Positions 25,961 through 34,322 of a stretch of DNA of 64,000 bases are shown here, in pieces. Origin of the DNA: Hymenobacter plasmatis. GTDB lineage: Bacteria > Bacteroidota > Bacteroidia > Cytophagales > Hymenobacteraceae. A program made the translations under genes and the position numbers. The notes below the pieces were generated by a model, which was not told the origin of the DNA, ran no database searches, and saw nothing but the letters and a program-made list of their open reading frames with translations. How positions within the stretch are numbered: the stretch's first letter is position 1; every line of letters starts with the position of its first letter. The stretch is taken from assembly GCF_020711255.1 (NCBI RefSeq), contig NZ_JAJFAW010000027.1:22157-86156 (forward strand). Direction: 5' to 3'.

Positions 25961-27535
25961 ATGCCCACAAAAATTCCCAATCCCGCCCGTACTTCAGGCG
26001 CTACTATTTCGTCGTGGTTTGGTACGGCGCCCGCGCTGCCCCCGTTTGCGCCACTGGCCGAGGATACGACTACGGATGTAGTGGTAGTGGGGGGCGGAAT
26101 CGCGGGCCTGACTACCGCGTATCTGCTCAGCAAGGAAGGGCACAAGGTGCTGCTGCTGGAAGATGGGGAGCTGGCCAGCGGGGAGTCGGGCCGCACTACC
26201 GCGCACCTCTCGTATGCACTCGACGACCGGTACACTACCCTCGAAAACCTGTTTGGCCGAGAGGGCGCCCAACTGGCGGCAGAAAGCCACGCTTCGGCCA
26301 TCGACAAGATTGAGCAGATTGTGCAGGACGAGCAAATCGACTGCGATTTTACCCGGCTCGACGGCTTCCTGTTCCTGCACGCCGACGGCACGCACCAGGA
26401 GCTAATGGAGGAGCGCGACGCCGCTCACCGCGCGGGGCTGCCGGCGGTAGAATGGCTGCCCAACGCCGGCACCACGGGCTTCGAGCCCGGGGAATGCCTG
26501 CGCTGGCCGGGCCAGGGGCAGTTCCACATTCTCAAATACCTCACGGGTCTCACCCAGGCCATTGTGCTGCAGGGCGGCCGCATCTGCACCCGCACCCACG
26601 TGAGCGAGGTGCACGGCGGCCCCCACGCCCACATAGTAACCGAAGACGGAATCTTGGCGCGGGCCAAACGGGCCATTGTGGTGGCCACCAACACGCCCTT
26701 CAACGACCGGGTGGTAATGCACACCAAGCAGCACCCGTACCGCACCTATGTGGTGGGCGCCCGCGTGCCCAAGGGCTCGGTGACCAAGGCCCTGTACTGG
26801 GACCTGGCCGACCCCTACCACTACGTGCGCCTGCAGGAGGTGCCGGCCGGCCCCCGCGGCGGCCAAACCGATTACGACCTGCTGATTGTGGGCGGCGAAG
26901 ACCACAAAACCGGCCAGACCGACGACCCCAGCGCGCACCTGCGCTGCCTAGAGGAATGGACGCGCGACCGGTTCCCGATGGTGAAAGACTTCGAATACCG
27001 CTGGTCGGGCCAGGTGATGGAGCCCACCGACGGCTTGGGCTACGCCGGCCGCAATCCGCTCGACGCCGACAATGTCTTCATCATCACCGGCGATTCGGGT
27101 CACGGCATGACCCACGGCACGCTCGGGCCCATGGTGGTAGCCGACCTGCTGGCCGGCCGCGACAATGCCTGGGCCAAGCTCTACGACCCCGGCCGCATCA
27201 CGCTCAAGCGGGAAAGTGCCCAGGAATACCTCAAGGAAAACCTGAACGTGGCCATTGAGTACACCGATCTGCTCACGGGCGGCGATGTGAACACCGTGGA
27301 GGAAATTCCCAACGGCTCGGGCGCCGTGATGCGGCGCGGCATTACCAAAATAGCCGTGTACAAAGACGAAAAGGGCGCCGTGCACGAATGCTCGGCCATC
27401 TGCCCGCACCTGCACTGCGTGGTGCACTGGAACGGCCTGGAAAAAAGCTGGGACTGCCCTTGCCACGGTTCGCGTTTCACGGCCCTGGGCGAGCTGCTCA
27501 ACGGCCCGGCCAATACCGGGCTGGCGCCGGCCTAG
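25961..27535 (+). CDS. FAD-dependent oxidoreductase with C-terminal Rieske domain
   Basis: 524 aa. DAO-type FAD domain: dinucleotide motif VVVVGGGIAGLTTAYLL (about 40-56), LLLEDGELASGESGRTTAHLS, and a second nucleotide-contact region near 375 (DNVFIITGDSGHGMTHGT). The last 80 residues are a Rieske [2Fe-2S] domain: CPHLHC and CPCHGSRF supply the CxH...CxxH ligands. Electrons probably pass between the FAD and the cluster, as in related glycine-oxidase/Rieske fusions; the substrate is unknown. No signal peptide. The cyanophycinase gene follows after 50 bases and may be cotranscribed, possibly joining amino-acid oxidation with cyanophycin breakdown, which is a guess. Confidence 0.92.
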   Translation: MPTKIPNPARTSGATISSWFGTAPALPPFAPLAEDTTTDVVVVGGGIAGLTTAYLLSKEGHKVLLLEDGELASGESGRTTAHLSYALDDRYTTLENLFGREGAQLAAESHASAIDKIEQIVQDEQIDCDFTRLDGFLFLHADGTHQELMEERDAAHRAGLPAVEWLPNAGTTGFEPGECLRWPGQGQFHILKYLTGLTQAIVLQGGRICTRTHVSEVHGGPHAHIVTEDGILARAKRAIVVATNTPFNDRVVMHTKQHPYRTYVVGARVPKGSVTKALYWDLADPYHYVRLQEVPAGPRGGQTDYDLLIVGGEDHKTGQTDDPSAHLRCLEEWTRDRFPMVKDFEYRWSGQVMEPTDGLGYAGRNPLDADNVFIITGDSGHGMTHGTLGPMVVADLLAGRDNAWAKLYDPGRITLKRESAQEYLKENLNVAIEYTDLLTGGDVNTVEEIPNGSGAVMRRGITKIAVYKDEKGAVHECSAICPHLHCVVHWNGLEKSWDCPCHGSRFTALGELLNGPANTGLAPA

Positions 27536-27585
27536 CGTCGTTTATTCCCTTTATTCCTTACATTTTATCTCCCTTCCACCTTCCT

Positions 27586-28458
27586 GTGCCCACACCCAAA
27601 AAAGTGTCTTCTGAAAAAGCCTGCCCGCCGCCGCGCGGCATCCTCATTGCCATTGGAGGGCACGAAGACAAAACCCCCAACCCCGGCACCGACCCCGAGG
27701 CCGAGTACGCCCCCGATGCCATTCTGCGGCGCTTTGTAGATGAGCTCCGCGGCAAGGGCCCCGTCATTGTGGTGCCCATTGCCTCCGAAGACCCCAAGGA
27801 AGCCGCCAAAGACTACGTCGATGTTTTCAAGTCGCTGGGGGTGGACCGGGTGGAAGTGTTCGACGTGCGCGAGCGGGCCCAGGCGCTGGACGAAGCGGGC
27901 CTCGAGCTGCTCAACGAAGCGGCGGGCATCATGTTCACGGGCGGCGACCAGCTTCGCCTCACGGCCTTGCTGGGCGGCACGCCGTGGCTCAACCGGCTCA
28001 AGGAGCGCTACACCCACGACGAAATCGTGATTGCCGGCACCAGTGCCGGCGCTGCGGCCATGAGCACGCCCATGATTTACCAGGGCCGCGACAACCAGGG
28101 CATGCGGAAGGACGAAATCCACATCACCACCGGGCTGCGCTTCCTGCACGATGTGGCCATCGACACGCACTTTGTGGCCCGCGGGCGCATCATCCGCATG
28201 GCGCAGATTATCGCCACCAACCCCAGCTGCATTGGGCTGGGCCTGGAAGAAGACACCGGCGTGGTAGTGACCCAGGGCCGTGAAATAGAAGTCATCGGCA
28301 GCGGCGTGGTGACGGTGGTAGAAGCCCTCACTTCCACCACTACCAACATCCACCTCATCAAGCCTGGGGAGCCGTTTACCATTCGCGACTTGCGCGTGCA
28401 TATCTTGAGCAACGGCGAGCGCTACACCTTGCCGGTGCAGGAAGACATGCACAGTTGA
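27586..28458 (+). CDS. cphB: Cyanophycinase
   Basis: 290 aa from GTG 27586; the frame is open further upstream but overlaps the Rieske domain. Family S51 serine exopeptidase that releases beta-Asp-Arg dipeptides from cyanophycin. Signs: GILIAIGGHEDK at the start, MFTGGDQLRLTALLGGT, nucleophile S153 in IAGTSAGAAAMS, and the TTGLRFLHDVAIDTHFVARGR segment with the catalytic histidine region. No signal peptide, so it works on intracellular polymer. No cyanophycin synthetase is in the window; related S51 proteins may cut other peptides. Confidence 0.92.
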   Translation: MPTPKKVSSEKACPPPRGILIAIGGHEDKTPNPGTDPEAEYAPDAILRRFVDELRGKGPVIVVPIASEDPKEAAKDYVDVFKSLGVDRVEVFDVRERAQALDEAGLELLNEAAGIMFTGGDQLRLTALLGGTPWLNRLKERYTHDEIVIAGTSAGAAAMSTPMIYQGRDNQGMRKDEIHITTGLRFLHDVAIDTHFVARGRIIRMAQIIATNPSCIGLGLEEDTGVVVTQGREIEVIGSGVVTVVEALTSTTTNIHLIKPGEPFTIRDLRVHILSNGERYTLPVQEDMHS

Positions 28459-28523
28459 GCTGGACTGGGGCAGCCCAACTGGCGGGCGCAGGCCGGAAGC
28501 TCATCAGTTGGGCCAAATGGCGG

Positions 28524-28531
28524 TAGCTTCG
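28524..28531 (+). promoter_or_regulatory. -7-like box TAGCTTCG before the amylase gene
   Basis: TAGCTTCG (one base off TAnnTTTG) ends three bases before the chosen ATG at 28535, supporting that start and a leaderless mRNA. Confidence 0.4.
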
Positions 28532-28534
28532 GGC

Positions 28535-29890
28535 ATGCAATGCAAGCGGCGGCGGTCCTCTTTTTTTCGGCGCTTGCCCGTGCTGCTGTGGCTCGCCGTA
28601 AGTTGGGCTGGGTGCCGCTCGCGTGGCGAAGAAGCGCCCGCTCCGGCTGCAGCGAAGCTTAGCCCACTGCCTGCCCTGGCGGCCCAGGATGCCGTGCTGT
28701 ACGAAGTGTTTGTGGCCGATTTCAGTGCTGCCGGCACCCTCGATGGGATGCTGCCGCGGCTCGATTCGCTGAAGGCCCTGGGGGTGAATACGGTGTGGCT
28801 GATGCCGATTTATCCCACCCACGGCTCGCCCTATGCCGTGGACGACTACGATGCGGTGAACCGCGAATTTGGCGATATGGCGGCCTTTGACCGGCTGGTG
28901 GTGGCCGCCCACCAGCGCGGCCTGCGCGTGATGCTCGATTGGGTTGCCAACCATACTTCCTATTACCACCCCTGGATTCTGGCCCATCCGGACTGGTACA
29001 CCCACGACGCCAGCGGCCAAATCATGCACCCCGACCCGCAATGGACGGACGTGGCCGACCTCAACTACAGCCAGCCGGCCCTGCGCCAGGCCATGGTGGC
29101 GGCCATGAAAAGCTGGGTGACCGAGCACGCCATCGATGGCTTCCGCTGCGATGCCGCCGACCTGGTGCCCGATGATTTCTGGCAGGCGGCCCTGAGCGAG
29201 CTGCGCCAGGCCAACCCCAACCTGTTTTTTCTGGCCGAAGGCCGCCGGGCTGCCCACTACGCCTCTGGCTTTCAGCTCGCGTTTGGCTGGGATTTTTACA
29301 CCGCCCTGCAGAATGTGGTTGTTCGGCATGCGCCGGCGGCTACGCTGGGCGCGGCCCATGCGCAGGAGCTGCAAAACGTGCCGGCCGGTGCCTACCGCCT
29401 GCACTTCACCACCAACCACGACGAGGTGCAGGCCGCCCCGCCGGCGGTGCGCTTTGGCAGCGAGGCAGCGGCCCGCGCCGCCTACGTGGCCACGCTGGCA
29501 TTTGGGGCCGCTCCGCTGCTCTATAACGGCCAGGAAGCCGGCGACCCAGCCCAACTCAACAGCCCCACGCGCCAGCCCATTCGCTGGAGCTACGACCCCA
29601 GCGCCGGCCGATTTTACCGCGAACTGCTGGCGGCCTACAACCGCCTCCCGGCGCTGCGGGCTGGCCCCGCCGAGTACTTCGACCAAAGCCCCAATGCCGT
29701 GGTGGTGCGCCACCGGCTCAACGGCCAGGAGGTGGCCGTGCTCGTCAATCTGAGTAATGGTCCGGTCTCAGTGACGCTGCCCACGGCCCTGCAGGGGGCA
29801 GCGTGGATGGATGCGCTCACGAAAATTGCCGTGCCCGGGGCATCGGTAGTGGCCCTGCCCGCGTATGGCTACCTGGTATGGCAGCGCTAA
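28535..29890 (+). CDS. GH13 alpha-amylase-family lipoprotein
   Basis: 451 aa from the ATG at 28535; upstream ATG 28517 and TTG 28508 would lengthen the signal and straddle the promoter box. SpII signal with lipobox SWAGC (C27). GH13 (beta/alpha)8 barrel: WLMPIYPTHGSPYAVDDY, conserved region I MLDWVANHT, nucleophile D206 in GFRCDAAD, acid/base E235 in FFLAEGRR, and D296 in FTTNHDEV; a C-terminal beta domain follows from about 370. It acts on alpha-glucans outside the cytoplasm. About 450 aa is short, suggesting few extra domains. No SusCD pair nearby. Confidence 0.94.
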   Translation: MQCKRRRSSFFRRLPVLLWLAVSWAGCRSRGEEAPAPAAAKLSPLPALAAQDAVLYEVFVADFSAAGTLDGMLPRLDSLKALGVNTVWLMPIYPTHGSPYAVDDYDAVNREFGDMAAFDRLVVAAHQRGLRVMLDWVANHTSYYHPWILAHPDWYTHDASGQIMHPDPQWTDVADLNYSQPALRQAMVAAMKSWVTEHAIDGFRCDAADLVPDDFWQAALSELRQANPNLFFLAEGRRAAHYASGFQLAFGWDFYTALQNVVVRHAPAATLGAAHAQELQNVPAGAYRLHFTTNHDEVQAAPPAVRFGSEAAARAAYVATLAFGAAPLLYNGQEAGDPAQLNSPTRQPIRWSYDPSAGRFYRELLAAYNRLPALRAGPAEYFDQSPNAVVVRHRLNGQEVAVLVNLSNGPVSVTLPTALQGAAWMDALTKIAVPGASVVALPAYGYLVWQR

Positions 29891-29964
29891 AAACCACGCA
29901 CCGCCGCCTGCCCCGCCCGCCAATGAATAGGAACCTGAAGTTGCCTTCGATTCCGCTCCGCTTG

Positions 29965-29972
29965 TTTCTTTG
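29965..29972 (+). promoter_or_regulatory. -7-like box TTTCTTTG before the FUSC gene
   Basis: TTTCTTTG, one base off TAnnTTTG, ends six bases before the ATG at 29979. Confidence 0.45.
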
Positions 29973-29978
29973 CGTGGC

Positions 29979-32132
29979 ATGAACACCCAAACGCGAAGCC
30001 TGCAGTATTTCTTTTTCGGGCAGAATTTCTCGGATGGCGTGCGCACCACGGTGGCCATTTTGCTGCCGGCCCTGCTACTGGCGCAATTGGGCCACTTCGA
30101 CGCGGGCCTCACCGTCTCGACCGGGGCAGTCTGCGTGAGCGTGACCGATACGCCGGGCCCCCCCGGGCACCGGCGCAACGGCATGCTGGCGGCGCTGGTC
30201 CTGGTGGGCATCACGGCCCTGCTCACCGGCGTGGCGGCCACCAGCGTGTGGCTGCTGGGCCTGGAAGTAGCCGCGCTCAGCTTCCTGTTCACCATGTTCC
30301 TGATTTGGGGCAGCCGGGCGGCCGCGGTGGGCACGGCCGGGCTGCTCAATGTGGTGCTGCTGCTGGCGCATCCGCCCACGCTGGCCCAACTGCTGCCCCA
30401 CGCGGGGCTGCTGCTGGCGGGCGGGCTCTGGTACGCTGGGCTGGCGCTGCTGGTGCACCGGGTGCGGCCCTACCGGCCGGCCCAGCAGGCGCTGGGCGAG
30501 TGCATCCATGCCCTGGCGCGGTTTATGGAGCTGAAAGCCGAGTTCTACAACCCCGAAACCGCCCTCGATGCCGACTACCGGCAGCTGGTGGCCCAGCAGG
30601 TGGTGGTGAATGAAAAGCAGGAAGCCGCGCGCGACTTTCTGTTCCGCACCCGCCAGATTGTGAACGAAACCACCAGCATCGGCCGCCGCCTGGTGCTCAC
30701 CTTCGTGGAAACAGTGGATTTGTACGAGCGCATCACGGCCAGCTACTACGACTACGCTACCGTGCGCGCCGCCTTTGGCAACAGCGGCGTGTTGCCCCTG
30801 GTGGCCGCCCTCATTCGCGACATCGCCACCGAACTCGACCAGCTCGGCGTTGCCATTCAGGCCAACCGCCCCGATGCGGGCCGAGCCCCCGACCTCAACG
30901 CCAAGCTGGCCCAGCTGCAAGCCCGCATCAGCGCCCTCGACGCCGACCCCAGCACCGGCGGCAGCACGCTGGTGCTCAAGAAAATCCTGGTCAATCTGCG
31001 CGACATTATTCGCCGGGTGGGCAACATCCGGCGCTACTTCGATGAGAGCCGGGCAACAGCCGCGCCCGTTCCCAGCCGCGCCGCCGAGCACGCCCGCTTC
31101 GTGGCCCACCAGGAAGTGGAGGTGCAGGCTCTGAGCGAAAACCTCACGCTTAAATCTGCAGTGTTCCGGCATGCCATGCGCATGATGCTGGCCTGCATCG
31201 TGGCTTTCGCGGTAGGCGAGGGGCTGTGGCACGGCCAGCACAACTACTGGATTCTGATGACGGTAACCATCATGCTCAAGCCCGGCTTCAGCCTGACGCG
31301 CCAGCGCAACACCGAGCGCATCATTGGCACGCTGGCCGGGGGCGCGCTGGGCGGCGCGGTGCTGTGGCTGGTGCACTGGCCTCCGGCACAGTTTGGCGTG
31401 CTGGTCGCGTTTATGGTGCTGGCCTACAGCTTCCAGCGCACCAAGTACCTGCTCACGGTGGTGTTCCTCACGGCCTACCTGCTCATCCTGTTTAGCTTCC
31501 TGGGGTTGAGCTACATTGGGGTAGTCGAAGAGCGAATCGCTGATACGCTCATTGGCTGCGCCATTGCTTTCTCGGCCGGCTACTTCCTGTTTCCCAATTG
31601 GGAATCTGAGCAGCTAACCGACTACATGGCCGCTGCCCTGCGCGCCAACTTGGACTACCTGCGCCAACTGGCCAACCGCCTCGCCGGCCGCCCTCTGCCG
31701 CCCAACGAGTACCGCCTGCTGCGCAAGCAAGTGTACGTGACCGGCGCCAACCTAGCCGCTGCCTTCCAGCGTATGCTTACCGAGCCCAAGCGCAAGCAGC
31801 ACCGCCCCATCGAAACCCACGAATTTGTGGTGCTCAACCACATTCTGTCGTCCAACATCGCCGCCCTCACCGCTACCCTGCGGGAAGCCGCGCCCGCCGT
31901 GCCGCCCTTTCCCGCCGAGAGCCGGCGGGCCCTCACCAGCGCCCTGGCCACCCTCCACAAAAGCCTCACCCGGATAGCCCCCGCCACCGCAACCGCCGCC
32001 CCGGAGCTAGGCCCCGCCGAGCCCGCAGTGCCCGTCGCCCCTGAGGATAAGTCCCTACTGGAGCAACTCACCTTCCTCCAAAAAGTGAGCGGCGACATCG
32101 GCAAAGTGACCGAAGTGCTGGCGGGGAAATAA
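29979..32132 (+). CDS. FUSC-family (YccS/YhfK-like) membrane protein
   Basis: 717 aa from the ATG at 29979. Two membrane blocks of about five to six helices each: TVAILLPALLLAQLGHF through LLAGGLWYAGLALLVHRV (about 25-165), and MRMMLACIVAFAVGEG through DTLIGCAIAFSAGYFLFP (about 395-535). A soluble helical region rich in charged residues separates them, and a helical cytoplasmic tail follows the second. The repeat layout fits the YccS/FUSC family, thought to be exporters of aromatic compounds or other solutes by analogy with fusaric-acid resistance proteins. Proven substrates are few. Convergent with the histidine-kinase gene. Confidence 0.9.
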   Translation: MNTQTRSLQYFFFGQNFSDGVRTTVAILLPALLLAQLGHFDAGLTVSTGAVCVSVTDTPGPPGHRRNGMLAALVLVGITALLTGVAATSVWLLGLEVAALSFLFTMFLIWGSRAAAVGTAGLLNVVLLLAHPPTLAQLLPHAGLLLAGGLWYAGLALLVHRVRPYRPAQQALGECIHALARFMELKAEFYNPETALDADYRQLVAQQVVVNEKQEAARDFLFRTRQIVNETTSIGRRLVLTFVETVDLYERITASYYDYATVRAAFGNSGVLPLVAALIRDIATELDQLGVAIQANRPDAGRAPDLNAKLAQLQARISALDADPSTGGSTLVLKKILVNLRDIIRRVGNIRRYFDESRATAAPVPSRAAEHARFVAHQEVEVQALSENLTLKSAVFRHAMRMMLACIVAFAVGEGLWHGQHNYWILMTVTIMLKPGFSLTRQRNTERIIGTLAGGALGGAVLWLVHWPPAQFGVLVAFMVLAYSFQRTKYLLTVVFLTAYLLILFSFLGLSYIGVVEERIADTLIGCAIAFSAGYFLFPNWESEQLTDYMAAALRANLDYLRQLANRLAGRPLPPNEYRLLRKQVYVTGANLAAAFQRMLTEPKRKQHRPIETHEFVVLNHILSSNIAALTATLREAAPAVPPFPAESRRALTSALATLHKSLTRIAPATATAAPELGPAEPAVPVAPEDKSLLEQLTFLQKVSGDIGKVTEVLAGK

Positions 32133-32134
32133 TT

Positions 32135-32221
32135 AATGAGGAATGAAGAATGAGGGATGGAGAATGAGGAATGGAGCTGAAGGGCCCGAACTTTCTCATT
32201 CCTCATTCCTCATTCCTCATT
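32135..32221. repeat. Imperfect inverted repeat of 10-base units (ATTCCTCATT)
   Basis: The left side is AATGAGGAATG with degenerate copies to about 32175; the right side is three clean copies of CATTCCTCAT ending at 32221. The two sides can pair into a long hairpin between the convergent FUSC and kinase genes, acting as a terminator or simply as a minisatellite. Confidence 0.8.
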
Positions 32222-32231
32222 AAGCGCAGCG

Positions 32232-34169
32232 TCAATACGGTAGGCGCACTACCACGCGGGTGCCGTAACCCGGCGACTCAATGTTGACGGTGCCGCCCAG
32301 GTATGCGGTGCGGGTGCGCACGCCGCGCAGCCCAATGCCGGTGATGGGGGCATCTTCGCCGCGCCCGAAGCCGCGGCCATCGTCTTCTACGCACAGCTCC
32401 AGCACCTCGGGGTGGAGGCGAAGCTGCACCTCTACCTGGTGGGCCTGGGCGTGGCGCACGGCGTTGTTCACGAGCTCGGCCACAATGCGGTAGGCGGCCG
32501 ACTGCACGGCTTGGGGAAGCTGGTCGATGTCGGCGTCGAAATGCGTGATTACCCGCGGGGTGCCGTTGAGGTTAAGGGCTTCGCAAAGCGACGCCACAGA
32601 GCGGGTGAGGCGGTTGGTGCCGGGCTCGGCGGGCAGCAGGGCGTGGCTCAGTTGGCGCACCTGCTCGTAGAGCTGGCCCAATATTTCTTCCGTGAGCTGG
32701 CCGATGGAGCGGGCCTTGGGTGCGGCGGCCAGGGCTTCGCGCACAGCTTCACTTTGCCAGGCCATGTGCAGCGCCGCCAGGTTGGGGCCCATGGCATCGT
32801 GCAGCTCGCGGGCCAGCTGCTCGCGCTCGGCGTCCTGGGCGGCTATCAGGCGGCGGCCCACCTCGTTGCGCTGCTGCAGCTCCTGGATGCGCAGCCGGGC
32901 ATTCTGCCGCAGCGTGTGCCGAAAGCGGCCCGTGAGCAGCGCACTCAGTACCAGCAGCTCCAGAAACAGGCCCCAGGCCAGCGTATTGGGATAGACGGGG
33001 TTGTAGCTGGTCAGGCCCAGGTGGTTGAGCCAGAATACGGCGTAGCCCGTGAAGAAGAAGAAATACGTGAGGGCATAGTAAGCCGCCAGGCGTCGGCGCC
33101 GCCGGCCCATGAACACCGTCAGCAGCGTCACCCAGCCGTACCCAAACACAAGCAGCACGAGTAGCTCTCGTGCGCCGTTCAGCACCTCCACTAGGCCCAG
33201 GTTGTGCTTCACGGCCCAGGGGAACAGCACCGCGTACACCGCTACAAAGGTGACCGCCGTGCCGGCCAGCCAGTTGCCAGCTAGGTACAGCCCGCGCCAG
33301 CCGCTGCGCAGCCGCAAAAACAGCTGCATAATGCGAATGCCCGCCGCGCCCGCCAGCACAATAAAATTGTACTGCCCCACCGACCAGATGAGCCGGTACA
33401 GTCCCGCAGGCAGGAGCATGGCGTCCAGCCCGTCTTCCATCATCAAAAACAGCGTGACGCACACCACGTAGGCTCCGTACCATAAGTGAATCCGGTCGCG
33501 CAGAAAGGCGAAAAGCACTAGGTTGAACAAGGCACTGCTCAGGTAAAAACCCAGCAGCCACACCCAGTGCCGCTCAAACGGAAAGTGCATTTCCCAGCTC
33601 AGGAAGTGCTCGGCGGTTTCGATGTAGGTGGGCAGGTACACGCCGCCGGTGTGCACGTCGGCGCGCAGGTACAGCACCGCCGCCTCGCCCGGGTTCAGGG
33701 TAAACGGAAAGCTGAGCGAGCGGGCCGGAAACAGGCGCTCGGTGGCGGGCACCCAGGAGCTGGCCGCTCCCAGGCGGGTAAACGTGGTTTCGCCCTGCCG
33801 GCGGCAATACAGCGCGGCGCTGTCGGTGAAATTGAAGATGCTCCACAGAAAGCGCAGGCGCTGGGGCTCGGTGTTGCGCACGGGCAGCCGCATCCACACC
33901 CGCCGGTGCATGATGCCCAGATTCAGGGTCTTGTGCCAGGGGCCGGGCCGGAACTTGCCTGCCCGCCATTGCGCTTCGGCCTGCTCCGGGCTGGCCGGTA
34001 CGCCAAACGGCTCAGTGTAGTAGCGGTACGCCTCCGAAATATGCACGCCCTTTGGGTCTTTCAGCAGCAGAGTATCGCGCAGCGTGTGGGGTGGGTCGGC
34101 GGCCTGCACGGCCCAAGTACCCAATAGCCAGCCCCCCAGCATCAGCGCAATGAAGAAGCGAAACCGCAT
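32232..34169 (-). CDS. 7TMR-DISM sensor histidine kinase (NarL-type)
   Basis: 645 aa. Signal peptide (AVQAADPP), an extracytoplasmic 7TMR-DISM beta domain (about 30-190, with RRVWMRLPVRN and ALYLRADVHTGG), seven membrane helices (about 205-405), a short coiled coil (RLRIQELQQRNEVGRRLIAAQDAE), then the HisKA_3 dimerisation site EREQLARELHDAMGPNLAAL with the phospho-accepting histidine, and the ATPase domain (ELVNNAVRHAQAHQ N-box; CVEDDGRGFG; GIGLRGVRTR). Family partners are LuxR/NarL response regulators, but none is in the window, so it is an orphan here. The extracytoplasmic domain suggests a carbohydrate-like ligand. Confidence 0.93.
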   Translation of the reverse strand: MRFRFFIALMLGGWLLGTWAVQAADPPHTLRDTLLLKDPKGVHISEAYRYYTEPFGVPASPEQAEAQWRAGKFRPGPWHKTLNLGIMHRRVWMRLPVRNTEPQRLRFLWSIFNFTDSAALYCRRQGETTFTRLGAASSWVPATERLFPARSLSFPFTLNPGEAAVLYLRADVHTGGVYLPTYIETAEHFLSWEMHFPFERHWVWLLGFYLSSALFNLVLFAFLRDRIHLWYGAYVVCVTLFLMMEDGLDAMLLPAGLYRLIWSVGQYNFIVLAGAAGIRIMQLFLRLRSGWRGLYLAGNWLAGTAVTFVAVYAVLFPWAVKHNLGLVEVLNGARELLVLLVFGYGWVTLLTVFMGRRRRRLAAYYALTYFFFFTGYAVFWLNHLGLTSYNPVYPNTLAWGLFLELLVLSALLTGRFRHTLRQNARLRIQELQQRNEVGRRLIAAQDAEREQLARELHDAMGPNLAALHMAWQSEAVREALAAAPKARSIGQLTEEILGQLYEQVRQLSHALLPAEPGTNRLTRSVASLCEALNLNGTPRVITHFDADIDQLPQAVQSAAYRIVAELVNNAVRHAQAHQVEVQLRLHPEVLELCVEDDGRGFGRGEDAPITGIGLRGVRTRTAYLGGTVNIESPGYGTRVVVRLPY

Positions 34170-34255
34170 GGGTAAATTAATGAGGGCTACCGGGTTGGCA
34201 AATAACTACAAAATCAAGGATAAACCGTTCTTTAAATTGTTCTTTTAAAAGAAAA

Positions 34256-34295
34256 CCGGGATGCCCCAATGCTGTGGAGCACCGAAACATCCCGG
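34256..34295 (-). terminator. Terminator of the S9 peptidase gene
   Basis: Read on the minus strand: stem CCGGGATG / CATCCCGG around a 24-base loop, followed by TTTTC and more T-rich bases, just after the peptidase stop. Confidence 0.6.
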
Positions 34296-34322
34296 AAATA
34301 CGGATTGCGCTATATAGGGCCG

